DNA of 64,000 nt, from assembly GCF_006716745.1 (NCBI RefSeq), contig NZ_VFPP01000001.1, positions 5,022,001-5,086,000 of the forward strand, read 5' to 3'. The stretch comes from Saccharothrix saharensis. Lineage in GTDB: Bacteria; Actinomycetota; Actinomycetes; Mycobacteriales; Pseudonocardiaceae. A program made the translations under genes and the position numbers. A model generated the notes under the pieces. That model was not told the DNA's origin and did no database searches. It worked only from the letters and a program-made list of their open reading frames with translations. Shown here in pieces: positions 52,426 through 59,862 of this stretch (positions within the stretch are counted from its first letter, which is position 1; each line of letters opens with the position of its first letter).

Positions 52426-52956
52426 GTGACCACTGCGACGCTCAGCGCCACCGCGTTCCGCACCGCCTGGGAACACCTCGACCTCGGCGCCATGCCGATC
52501 GTGCTGCACGTGCCGGACGAACCCGCGCCGTGGAGCCACCTCACCGCCCAGGGGCTGGCCCGCGGCGGCGAACTCGACCCGTGGCTCGGCGCGGCGTTCA
52601 AGCTCATCGCCCACCCACCCCGGTCGGCGGACCTGCGGCTGGGCATCGGCAGAGCCGCGGTGCGCGCGCTGGCCGCGTCCACCGGCTCGGGCTCGGTGCT
52701 GGCCGTGCTGACCCGCGACCTGATCACCGTGCGGGAGGTGGAGGTCGACCTCGCCACCGCGCTGGTCGGGCTGCTGCCGAAGCTCCCGGACGGCCTGGTG
52801 GGCGGACCGGACCTGCGCGGCCAGTTCGGCGCGGCGGCCATCGACCGGAGCGGTCGGCGGCGGCGCGCGGCGGACGTGGTCGACTTCCACGGACCGACCG
52901 ATCCGGACGTGCTGCGGAAGGGGATCACCGCCCTGGTGGACGAAGTCACCGGATAA
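52426..52956 (+). CDS. EspG-like protein, short form
   Basis: A 176-aa protein with the same opening architecture as EspG (FRTAWEHLDLGAMPIVLHVP, then a SADLRLGIGRAAVRALAASTGSGSVLAVL segment) but lacking about 80 residues, mainly the first beta-subdomain part and C-terminal region. It may be a specialised chaperone, a regulator, or a degenerating duplicate. GTG 52426 is the best start. Divergence from its neighbour is strong, so duplication is not recent. It ends the ESX accessory locus, 105 bp after the first EspG. Confidence 0.6.
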   Translation: MTTATLSATAFRTAWEHLDLGAMPIVLHVPDEPAPWSHLTAQGLARGGELDPWLGAAFKLIAHPPRSADLRLGIGRAAVRALAASTGSGSVLAVLTRDLITVREVEVDLATALVGLLPKLPDGLVGGPDLRGQFGAAAIDRSGRRRRAADVVDFHGPTDPDVLRKGITALVDEVTG

Positions 52957-53555
52957 CGCCCCGGTGGTCACCGGTTCCGCCCCACGGCCGGGAAATGGCG
53001 GTCGCGAAGGTCAACGAGGCGATGGAACAGCGCCGGAGCACGACCGGGAGGCGGGTGCCGGGTTCGCCGCGGCCTACCTGGCGGGGATTCCACCAAGAGC
53101 GGGAACGCACTCACCGACGCGGTGCATCGACCCGACGTTCCAGGCGCACGAGCTGCCCGGGCACGACGACATCCGGAACCCGGTCGACAACGTCATCGCC
53201 GGCGTCCGCTACACGTCCTCGCGCTACGGCGGGTTCGACGGACACGCGGGTCTGAGGTCGATGGCGGGTGGAGGCGGTTACCAGGGCTGCCGGCTGCGGT
53301 CGGGCGGTTCCGGCTCCGACGTCGACGGTTCCGATGTCCGGGTGGAAGCGAGGGGCGTCGGCCACCGACTGCACGGAGGTGACGAGGCCGGGCAGGGCGC
53401 GCGGTCGCGCCGAGGGCCGCCGCCCAGGATGCCGCGGCCTGGTCGGCTCCGGCTTCCGGCGTGTCGATCAGCAGTGCGTACCCGGCTCCGGTGCGTGCCG
53501 GAGGCAGTGGTGGTGACCTGCGGATCCTCCCGGACCGTCGATTAACCTGGCCGGC
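52957..53555. other. 599-bp region without intact gene
   Basis: Contains the SLT/tape-measure remnant (53081-53290), flanked by sequence in which no family is visible. The right part (53300-53540) has a high-GC frame on the minus strand with no convincing resemblance. The promoter of the aminotransferase gene (TAACCT 53543-53548) ends it. Confidence 0.55.
53081..53290 (+). pseudogene. Remnant of lytic transglycosylase / phage tape-measure C-terminal region
   Basis: In one plus frame the segment reads AGIPPRAG...IDPTFQAHELPGHDDI..NPVDNVIAGVRYTSSRYGG...GLRSMAGGGGYQGC. From memory this is the end of SLT-type transglycosylase domains found in tape-measure proteins (AGIPSKGLMQVIDPTFQAH..LPGH..I.NPVDNIIAGVRYA..RYG... 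ending in GGGGYxGY). The catalytic part upstream, including the ES motif, is missing or scrambled; a frame break with an insertion (THSPTR) lies before IDPTFQ. Relic of a prophage or related cell-wall hydrolase. Confidence 0.65.
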
Positions 53556-54710
53556 ATGCCAGGTGTCGCCGGTCGTGCCGATGTGCCTCCGTTCCACGTC
53601 ATGGAGGTGCTGTCCGCCACGGCGCGGCGGCAGCGGGTCGTGGGTGACGTCGTGTCGTTGGCGGCGGGCCAGCCGTCGAGCCCCGCGCCCACGCCCGTGT
53701 TGGAGGCCGCGCACCGCGCGCTGCGCCGGCAGACGTTGGGCTACACCGAGCAGCTGGGCATCGTCGAGCTGCGGGAAGCCCTCGCGGGGCACTACGACCG
53801 GCAGTACGGGCTGGCGGTCTCGGCGGACGACGTCGTGGTGACCACCGGGTCGTCGGGTGGGTTCCTGCTGGCGTTCCTCGCGTCGTTCGAGGCGGGGGCC
53901 CGCGTCGCGCTGGCCCGGCCCGGCTACCCCGCCTACCGCAACATCCTCACCGCGCTGGGCTGCGAGGTGGTCGAGCTGGCTTGCGGGCCGGAGACGCGGT
54001 TCCAGCCCACGGTGGCGATGCTGGACGACGCCGGTCCGCTCGACGGGCTCGTGGTGGCCAGCCCGGCGAACCCGACCGGCACCGTGCTGTCACCGGACGA
54101 GCTGGCCGCCCTGGCCGGCTGGTGCGCCGAGCACGACGTGCGGCTGGTCAGCGACGAGATCTACCACGGCATCAGCTACGGCACGCCGCTCGCGTGCGCC
54201 TGGCAGACCTCCCGTGACGCCGTCGTGGTCAACTCCTTCTCCAAGGCGTTCGCCATGACCGGCTGGCGGCTGGGGTGGATGCTGCTGCCACCCGACCTGC
54301 GCCGGGCGGTGGACCGGTTGACGGGCAACTTCACGCTCTGCCCGCCCGCCCTGGCCCAGCACGCGGCCGTCGCCGCGTTCGAGCCCGAGTCGTACGCGCA
54401 GACCGAGCGCCTGGTCGAGGGGTACCGCCTCAACCGGGACGTGCTGCTCAAGGGCCTGGCCGACCTCGGCATCGACAAGGTGGCCCCCGCCGACGGTGCC
54501 TTCTACGCCTACGCCGACGTCTCCCACCTCACCGACGACTCGATGGCCTTCTGCCGCCGCCTCCTGGACGACACGGGGGTCGCGATCGTGCCGGGCGTCG
54601 ACTTCGACCCCGTGCGCGGGCACGAGTTCATCCGGATGTCCTTCGCGGGGGCCGGCCACGACATCGAAGAGGCTCTGCGGCGGCTGGGCGCTTGGCTGTC
54701 GTCATCATGA
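53556..54710 (+). CDS. PLP-dependent aminotransferase, class I
   Basis: A 384-aa fold-type I aminotransferase. The PLP-Lys lies in VNSFSKAFAMTGWRLGW (about residues 225-241); PANPTGTVLSPDELAALAGWC (about 169-189) and LVSDEIYHGISYG (about 197-209, PLP-binding Asp and Tyr) are family typical. The C-terminal Arg for the substrate carboxylate is in RMSFAGAG (about 361-368). Aspartate/aromatic/alanine-type substrates cannot be distinguished. TAACCT is seven bases before the ATG, suggesting leaderless mRNA. The extreme 3' end contains a 14-bp palindrome over the stop codon. Confidence 0.92.
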   Translation: MPGVAGRADVPPFHVMEVLSATARRQRVVGDVVSLAAGQPSSPAPTPVLEAAHRALRRQTLGYTEQLGIVELREALAGHYDRQYGLAVSADDVVVTTGSSGGFLLAFLASFEAGARVALARPGYPAYRNILTALGCEVVELACGPETRFQPTVAMLDDAGPLDGLVVASPANPTGTVLSPDELAALAGWCAEHDVRLVSDEIYHGISYGTPLACAWQTSRDAVVVNSFSKAFAMTGWRLGWMLLPPDLRRAVDRLTGNFTLCPPALAQHAAVAAFEPESYAQTERLVEGYRLNRDVLLKGLADLGIDKVAPADGAFYAYADVSHLTDDSMAFCRRLLDDTGVAIVPGVDFDPVRGHEFIRMSFAGAGHDIEEALRRLGAWLSSS

Positions 54711-54714
54711 TGAC
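54701..54714. promoter_or_regulatory. Perfect 14-bp palindrome over the aminotransferase stop
   Basis: GTCATCATGATGAC is fully self-complementary, contains the TGA stop (54708-54710) and lies 30 bp upstream of an ECF-type promoter. Looks like a dimeric repressor site rather than a terminator. Confidence 0.5.
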
Positions 54715-54742
54715 AGTAGTACTCCGATCGGAGCTTCGGCGG

Positions 54743-54778
54743 GGGAACCGAACCGGTGATCCATTCGTTCGGGTGACA
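54743..54778 (+). promoter_or_regulatory. ECF (SigE/SigH-type) promoter of small membrane protein
   Basis: GGGAACC (54743-54749), 16 bp, CGTT (54766-54769): close to the actinobacterial ECF consensus GGGAACY-N16/17-CGTT. The ATG starts nine bases after CGTT, so the transcript would be leaderless or have a very short leader. The same element architecture precedes clpB. Confidence 0.65.
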
Positions 54779-54951
54779 TGGTCCGGATAATCCTGTGGCT
54801 GCTCGCGGCCTGGCTCGTGATCACCGTGCTCGGCGCCGTGATCAAGGGCGTGTTCTGGCTCGCGGTGATCGGTGGCGTGCTGTTCCTCGGCACGGCCGCG
54901 TACGGCGCCATCAAGAGCTCCAAGCGCCCGAAGGGCATCAAAGGGCCCTGA
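54778..54951 (+). CDS. 57-residue two-helix membrane protein
   Basis: An ATG frame of 57 codons: MVRIILWLLAAWLVITVLGAV then IKGVFWLAVIGGVLFLGTAAYGAI, two membrane helices, and a basic C-tail SSKRPKGIKGP. Small proteins of this plan are widespread in actinobacteria with unknown function, some stress-linked. Located behind an ECF-type promoter and a 14-bp palindrome, which support a real, stress-regulated gene. Confidence 0.65.
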   Translation: MVRIILWLLAAWLVITVLGAVIKGVFWLAVIGGVLFLGTAAYGAIKSSKRPKGIKGP

Positions 54952-55021
54952 CACGCCCTGATACCCGCCCGTTCGTCCTCACGAGCTGGAAAAACGTCGA
55001 ACCGACCCGCACCATGGGTCG

Positions 55022-55774
55022 GTGTTCGAGACCGATGAACGCCGCCTCGCCCGGTGGGAGCGCCGCGGCGAGTGGCCCCTGACGGGCCTGGCCGTCCTGT
55101 TCGTGGTGGTCTACGCGTGGCAGGTCCTGGACAACCGCTCGACCGCCGGACTGGACGTGGTGCTGGAGGCCGTCCTCTGGATCATCTGGCTGATCTTCGC
55201 GGTGGACTACGTCGCGCGCTTCAAGCTCGCCGTCGACAAGCGCAGGTTCTTCGCCACGCACCTGTTCGACCTGCTGGCGGTCCTGCTGCCGATGGTGCGC
55301 CAACTGCGCGTGCTGCGGCTGATCACCGTGCTCAAGGTGCTGAACAAGCGGTTCGCGGGCCGGTTCCGGCAACAGGTCGGCGTGTACGCCGCGGGCGTCA
55401 CGGTCCTGGTCGGGCTGTGCGCTTCGCTGGCCGTGCTGGACGCCGAGCGCCACCACCCGGACGCTTCCATCACCACGTTCGGCGACGCCGCGTGGTGGAC
55501 GCTCACCACGATCTCGACCGTCGGCTACGGCGACCGCTACCCCGTCACGTGGGAGGGGCGCCTGGTCGCCGCGCTGCTGATGATCGGCGGGATCGCGCTG
55601 CTGGGTGTCATCACCGGCACGATCGCGTCCTGGCTGGTCGAACGCCTCAGCGGGGTCGAGGACTCGGTCGCCGAGGCCGAGCAGGCGACGGCCGCCGAGC
55701 TCCGCCTGGTGCGGGCGGAGCTGGCCGAGCTGCGCGAGGAACTGCGCGCCGCCCGAACCCGGAGCGGCGGCTAG
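55022..55774 (+). CDS. Voltage-gated-type potassium channel
   Basis: A 250-aa ion channel subunit, probably tetrameric. Six-helix plan: S1 (LTGLAVLFVVVYAWQVL), S2-S3, S4-like basic helix (MVRQLRVLRLITVLKVLNKRF, Arg every third residue), S5, pore with TISTVGYGDRYP (K+ selectivity filter TVGYGD near residue 166) and S6 (MIGGIALLGVITGTIASWLVERL). A C-terminal helix (SVAEAEQATAAELRLVRAELAELREELRAART) can form a coiled coil. The start is GTG 55022; the upstream gap is 70 bp. Confidence 0.92.
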   Translation: MFETDERRLARWERRGEWPLTGLAVLFVVVYAWQVLDNRSTAGLDVVLEAVLWIIWLIFAVDYVARFKLAVDKRRFFATHLFDLLAVLLPMVRQLRVLRLITVLKVLNKRFAGRFRQQVGVYAAGVTVLVGLCASLAVLDAERHHPDASITTFGDAAWWTLTTISTVGYGDRYPVTWEGRLVAALLMIGGIALLGVITGTIASWLVERLSGVEDSVAEAEQATAAELRLVRAELAELREELRAARTRSGG

Positions 55775-55813
55775 GGCGACGGGTGCCCGCGGTGCCGAGC
55801 ACCACCCGGCACG

Positions 55814-56833
55814 TCAGCTCGCCGACCCGATCCGGCGCAACGCCTCCGCCACGTCCTCCGCCCCCACGTCGCGGTGCAGCACGAAGCGCACCTTGCCCGC
55901 CATCGGACCGGCGAACACGCCCAGGTGCCGCAGCCCGGTCAACGTCACCTCCAGGTCCGGCACGCCCGCCAGCACGATGTTGGTCTCCGGCTCGTCCACC
56001 AGCCAGCCCAGCTCCGCCAACCCGCGGGCCAGCGCACGCGCGTTCGCGTGGTCTTGGGCCAGGTCGTCGACGCGCTCCAGCCCCACCAGCCCCGCGGCGG
56101 CCAGCACGCCACCCTGCCGGACGCCGCCCCCGAGCATCTTGCGCACCCGCCGCGCCTCGGCGACGAAGGACGACGACCCGGCCACCACCGACCCGACCGG
56201 TGCGCCGAGCCCCTTGGACAGGCACACCTGCACGGTGTCCACGCCGACCGTCAACGCCGCGGGCGGCAGTCCGAGCGCCACGGCCGCGTTCCACAACCGC
56301 GCGCCGTCCAGGTGCACCCGCAGCCCGGTCTCCCGCGCCGCCGACACCAGCAGCGCGTGCTCGTCGGGCTGCGTCACCGCCCCACCGGCGGCGTTGTGCG
56401 TGTTCTCCAGGCACAGCAACGTCGTGCGCAGCGTGTAGTACGGCCCGGACGTCCCCGCCGCCGCGCGCACCGCGTCGGGCGTGGCCCGGCCGGGGCCGGC
56501 GTCGCAGTCCAGCGGGTGCGGCATCCCGCCCGCGATCCACGCGGCCGTGCCCAGTTCGTTGTCCAGCACGTGCGCGCCGCGCGGCGCGAGGAACCGGTCG
56601 CCGGGCCGCAGGTGCACGGTCAGCGCGATCAGGTTGCCCATCGACCCCGACGGCACCCACAGCGCCGCTTCCACGCCCAGCAGTTCCGCGACGCGGTCCT
56701 CGAGCCGCCGCATGGTGGGGTCGTGGTCGAGCACGTCGTCGGCGACCTCGGCCCGGGACATGGCCAGTCTCATGGCCTCGTCCGGCTGGGTGACGGTGTC
56801 GGAGCGGAAGTCGAGCGGCGAGAGCTGGGTCAC
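55814..56833 (-). CDS. Low-specificity L-threonine aldolase
   Basis: A 339-aa fold-type I PLP enzyme splitting L-threonine/allo-threonine to glycine and acetaldehyde. Landmarks: DFRSDTVTQPDEAMRLAMSRAEVADDVLDHDPTMRRLEDRVAELLG (residues 8-53), LENTHNAAGGAV (about 141-152), GLRVHLDGARLWNAAVALG (about 170-188) and PLP Lys in VCLSKGLGAPVGSVVAG (about 203-219). Length is normal. It is divergent from the sigma/anti-sigma pair at 56986 and convergent with the K+ channel gene. Confidence 0.93.
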   Translation of the reverse strand: MTQLSPLDFRSDTVTQPDEAMRLAMSRAEVADDVLDHDPTMRRLEDRVAELLGVEAALWVPSGSMGNLIALTVHLRPGDRFLAPRGAHVLDNELGTAAWIAGGMPHPLDCDAGPGRATPDAVRAAAGTSGPYYTLRTTLLCLENTHNAAGGAVTQPDEHALLVSAARETGLRVHLDGARLWNAAVALGLPPAALTVGVDTVQVCLSKGLGAPVGSVVAGSSSFVAEARRVRKMLGGGVRQGGVLAAAGLVGLERVDDLAQDHANARALARGLAELGWLVDEPETNIVLAGVPDLEVTLTGLRHLGVFAGPMAGKVRFVLHRDVGAEDVAEALRRIGSAS

Positions 56834-56985
56834 GAATGGATCACATCACACCGGGCAAGCCCTGACCCAGTCGCGTCGGCGGTACCACGATGGGGGTGAC
56901 GCAAGTCTCGGTGAACCGGCGTGCAACCGTTGCCGCCCCCGGTTCCGTCCGGTAAGTGCAAGCACGACGAGCGGAGAGAGTCCGC

Positions 56986-57504
56986 GTGGATCAGCGCGAC
57001 GAGCAGGAGTTCGCGGAGTACTTCGCAGCTCGCCGGGAGGCCGTGCGCCGAACGGCGTTCCTGCTCTGTGGTGACTGGCACCGGGCGGACGACCTCGCGC
57101 AGACCGCGTTCGTCGCGTTGCACCGCAGGTGGCGCAAGGTCCGGGACAAGCAGGCCCTGGACGCCTACGTCCGCCGGACCCTGGTGCGCGCGGTGATCGA
57201 CGAGTCACGGCGGCCGTGGCGGAGGGAGCGCTTCGTGGACGAGGTCCCGGAGACGCCCTCGGGCGACGGCGAGCTCGGCGACTCGGTGGCCACGCGGCAG
57301 GCGCTGGTCGCCGGGTTGCGGCGGGTGCCGCCGAGGCAGCGGGCGGTGCTCGTGCTGAGGTTCCTGGAGGGTCTGGACGTGGCGGCGGCGGCCGAGGCGC
57401 TCGGGTGCTCCGAGGGCACGGTGAAGAGCCAGACCTCCCGGGGTCTGGAGGCCCTGCGCGAAGCGTTGGGCGACTCGATCGAGGACTTGCGGCCGGCATC
57501 GTGA
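56986..57504 (+). CDS. ECF sigma factor (SigE-type), copy A
   Basis: A 172-aa sigma factor: region 2 in DEQEFAEYFAARREAVRRTAFLLCGDWHRADDLAQTAFVALHRRW (residues 5-49), region 4 in VPPRQRAVLVLRFLEGLDVAAAAEALGCSEGTVKSQTSRGLEALREAL (about 112-160). GTG 56986 follows CGGAGAGAG. The paralogue at 59332 shares CGDWHMAEDLMQ. The downstream membrane protein (57522) is the probable anti-sigma factor, with 17 bp between. Confidence 0.92.
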   Translation: MDQRDEQEFAEYFAARREAVRRTAFLLCGDWHRADDLAQTAFVALHRRWRKVRDKQALDAYVRRTLVRAVIDESRRPWRRERFVDEVPETPSGDGELGDSVATRQALVAGLRRVPPRQRAVLVLRFLEGLDVAAAAEALGCSEGTVKSQTSRGLEALREALGDSIEDLRPAS

Positions 57505-57521
57505 GCGGGAGGAGGAGGTAG

Positions 57522-58277
57522 GTGGACGAGCAGAAGCTGGGCGAGCTGTTCCGCGACGCGGCCCGCGACGCGCCGCCGCCGTCCTTCGACGTGGACGCCG
57601 TGCGGTCGGCGTCGGCGCGGGCGAGCGCGCGGCGCAGGTCGGCCGTCGCGGTCGGCTCCGTCATGGCGGTCGTGCTCGTGTTCGGCGGCCTGGTCGTCGG
57701 CGCCGACCTCGTGCGGAGCACGTCCGGCGGCGAACTGGCCTCGGCGGGTTCCGCTCAGGACGCCTCGTCCCCTAACGTCACACCTTTCACCGCTGATGAG
57801 CCGGAGATGGTGCCGAAGGACGCGTCACCGGACCGCAGCGGAGAGGTGTCGCCCGAGAGCATCCCCGAGGACTCGTCTACGCAGGGGGACGATCCGCCGG
57901 GGAGTGCCGGCCGCACGTCGGCCGGCAGCGCCCAACGCGGGTGCGTTGAGGTGGACCGGGAGCTCGCCGTCGCCCTCGCCGACGAGCTCCCGGTCGCCAA
58001 CGCCGACGACGCCTTCGCCCCCACCGCCTTCTGCCCGGGCGCCGTGCGCGGCGCGAGCCTGCCCGTGCGCGACGGCGACGTCGGCGGCACGCTCTCGGTG
58101 GTCATCGCGCCCGGTGGCACGACGGGCCTGCTGCCCGACCGCTCGTACGCCTACGCGTCGGCCAGGACCGCCGGCGGCGACGAGCTGTTCGTGATCAGCC
58201 GGTCGGACGTGGGCGCGGACGACCCGTTCCAGGGGGAGCTGCCGGGGTTGGCGTCGAGGCTGGCCGACCGGTTCTGA
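57522..58277 (+). CDS. Membrane protein, probable anti-sigma partner, copy A
   Basis: A 251-aa protein: cytosolic N-terminal part (about 40 residues, LGELFRDAARDAPPPSFDVDAVRSASARASARRR), one membrane helix (AVAVGSVMAVVLVFGGLVVGADLV, about 42-65), then a Ser/Pro/Glu-rich extracytoplasmic linker and a C-terminal domain with Cys. No ZAS Cys/His motif, but N-terminal resemblance to the protein at 59859 and its position after the sigma gene support an anti-sigma role. Confidence 0.65.
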   Translation: MDEQKLGELFRDAARDAPPPSFDVDAVRSASARASARRRSAVAVGSVMAVVLVFGGLVVGADLVRSTSGGELASAGSAQDASSPNVTPFTADEPEMVPKDASPDRSGEVSPESIPEDSSTQGDDPPGSAGRTSAGSAQRGCVEVDRELAVALADELPVANADDAFAPTAFCPGAVRGASLPVRDGDVGGTLSVVIAPGGTTGLLPDRSYAYASARTAGGDELFVISRSDVGADDPFQGELPGLASRLADRF

Positions 58278-58303
58278 CCGGGAAAGCGGGATCACCCACC
58301 ATT

Positions 58304-58343
58304 CCAGTACTGGTGTACCACTAATTTTGGTACGGTCGTACCA
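58304..58343. promoter_or_regulatory. Palindromic operator of SMR pump gene
   Basis: CCAGTACTGG (58304-58313), TGGTGTACCA (58311-58320) and TGGTACG-GT-CGTACCA (58328-58343) form three TGGTAC/GTACCA-type palindromes in 40 bp, just upstream of the pump gene. The downstream TetR gene (58699) is the natural regulator. Confidence 0.7.
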
Positions 58344-58361
58344 GATTGGGAGGTGGTCGTC

Positions 58362-58685
58362 ATGGCATGGGCCGTGCTCATCGTGTCCGGCTTCTTCGAG
58401 GCCGGTTGGGCGGTCGCGTTGAAGCTCTCCGACGGCTTCAGCAGGCTGTGGTGGACGGTGGCGTTCGCGGTGTTCGCGCTGGTCAGCTTCGCGGGACTGG
58501 CCTGGGCGATGAAGCAGTTGCCCGCCGGACCGGCGTACGCGGTGTGGACCGGGATCGGGGCGGCGCTCACCGCCGTGATCGGCATGGTCTGGCTCGGCGA
58601 CGGCGTCAGCACCCTCAAGCTGGTCTCCCTCGGCCTGATCGTCAGCGGTGTCATCGGTCTCAACCTGGCCGGTGGCGGGCACTAG
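58362..58685 (+). CDS. Small multidrug resistance (SMR) efflux protein
   Basis: A 107-aa four-helix SMR/EmrE-Gdx family transporter, working as a dimer in proton-coupled export of cationic compounds or guanidinium. Conserved: MAWAVLIVSGFFEAGWAVALKLSDGFSR (membrane Glu about residue 13), the WTVAFAVFALVSFAGLAWAMKQLPAGPAYAVWTGIGAALTAVIGMVWLGDGVS core (GxAY-x-VWT-G) and LIVSGVIGLNL. The SugE/Gdx-type FFEAGWAVALK suggests guanidinium exporter. GGGAGGTGG lies 6 bp before ATG 58362. Confidence 0.92.
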   Translation: MAWAVLIVSGFFEAGWAVALKLSDGFSRLWWTVAFAVFALVSFAGLAWAMKQLPAGPAYAVWTGIGAALTAVIGMVWLGDGVSTLKLVSLGLIVSGVIGLNLAGGGH

Positions 58686-58698
58686 TACCTTTTCTGCA

Positions 58699-59283
58699 AT
58701 GACAGCCGCAACGCCGAAGGGCGAACGCCGGCGCCAGGCGCTGGTCGAAGCCGCCGCGAGCCTCCTGGCCGACGGCGGCTTCGACGCGATCCGGCACCGC
58801 GCCGTCGCCGAACGCGCGGGCCTGCCGCTGGCCTCCACGACGTACTACTTCGACTCGCTGGACGAGCTGGTGACGGCGGCCCTGGAGTTCCACGGCAACG
58901 CCGAGCTGGCCTACGGCAAGGCCAGGCTCGACGAGCTGGACCCGGCCGAGTGCGGCGGGGACGCGTTCGTCGAGCTGGTGCTCGACCTGCTGCTCGGCCC
59001 GTCCGGCGACCGCGACGCCGAAGCCGTGCTGCTGCGCTACGAACGCCTCGTCGCCACCGGCAGGCGGCCCTACCTGCGGCCGCTGATGCGCCGGATGTCC
59101 GGCGAGCTGCACTCCCTGCTGTTCGACATCTTCACCCGGGCCGGTCAGCGAGTCAGCCGCGAGCGCGTGGAGGAGCTGATCGCGCTCGTCGACGGTGCCG
59201 TGGTGAACGCGCTCATCGAGATCAGCCCGGACCCGAGGGCCGCCGCCCGCCGGATGCTGCGCAAGTCCGTGCAACCCCGCTGA
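58699..59283 (+). CDS. TetR-family regulator
   Basis: A 194-aa TetR repressor: HTH in RRQALVEAAASLLADGGFDAIRHRAVAERAGLPLASTTYYFDSLDELVTAAL (residues 10-60), helical ligand domain with family pattern GDRDAEAVLLRYERLVATGRRPYLRPLMRRMSGELHSLL. The ATG 58699 has TACCTT seven bases upstream (leaderless). Positioned 13 bp after the SMR stop, with operator-like palindromes upstream of the pump gene, it most likely controls the pump and itself. Confidence 0.9.
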   Translation: MTAATPKGERRRQALVEAAASLLADGGFDAIRHRAVAERAGLPLASTTYYFDSLDELVTAALEFHGNAELAYGKARLDELDPAECGGDAFVELVLDLLLGPSGDRDAEAVLLRYERLVATGRRPYLRPLMRRMSGELHSLLFDIFTRAGQRVSRERVEELIALVDGAVVNALIEISPDPRAAARRMLRKSVQPR

Positions 59284-59331
59284 CCCCGGCCGCGTGGAAC
59301 GGGGTGGGGGCGCGGAAGGGGACTTGAACGC

Positions 59332-59862
59332 ATGCGCAAAGCCGAGGAGCAGGGCTTCCGCGAGTTCGCGGTGAGCCACGCCGCGTCGTTGCGGCGCACC
59401 GCGTACCTGTTCTGCGGTGACTGGCACATGGCCGAGGACCTGATGCAGGCCAGCCTGCTCAAGCTGTACCAGGCGTGGCACCGGATCGAGTGGCGCGACA
59501 ACGCCTCGGCCTACGCCCGCAAGGTGCTGCTGCGCACGTGGCTGGACGAGAAGCGCAGGCCGTGGCGGCGGGTCGAGCAGCGGGACGGCGAGCTGCCCGA
59601 CGTCGCCGACGCGACCGCCGACCCGGAACGGGCGGGTGAGCAGTTGTGGGCGCGCGACCTGATCCACGCGGCGCTGCTGCGGGTGCCGCCGGGCCAGCGG
59701 GCCGTGCTGGTCCTGCGGTACTTCGAAGACCTCCCGGTCAGCGAGGTCGCGGTGGCGATGGGGTGCACCGAGGGCACGGTGAAGAGCCAGACGGCGCGTG
59801 GTCTCGTGGCGTTGCGCGCGGCGGTCGAGGAGCTGGAGCGAGGGGCGGTGGTGGCGTCATGA
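59332..59862 (+). CDS. ECF sigma factor (SigE-type), copy B
   Basis: A 176-aa sigma factor, paralogue of 56986: FREFAVSHAASLRRTAYLFCGDWHMAEDLMQASLLKLYQAW (residues 8-48) in region 2, VPPGQRAVLVLRYFEDLPVSEVAVAMGCTEGTVKSQTARGLVALRAAV (about 121-169) in region 4. Starts with ATG and overlaps the next gene by 4 bp (ATGA). Target promoters unknown; the ECF-type sites before clpB and 54778 are candidates. Confidence 0.92.
   Translation: MRKAEEQGFREFAVSHAASLRRTAYLFCGDWHMAEDLMQASLLKLYQAWHRIEWRDNASAYARKVLLRTWLDEKRRPWRRVEQRDGELPDVADATADPERAGEQLWARDLIHAALLRVPPGQRAVLVLRYFEDLPVSEVAVAMGCTEGTVKSQTARGLVALRAAVEELERGAVVAS

Noticed and set aside
53193-53792. Minus-strand frame of 199 codons across 53193-53792.
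   Set aside because: Runs into the aminotransferase gene, and its sequence has no domain; likely a shadow.
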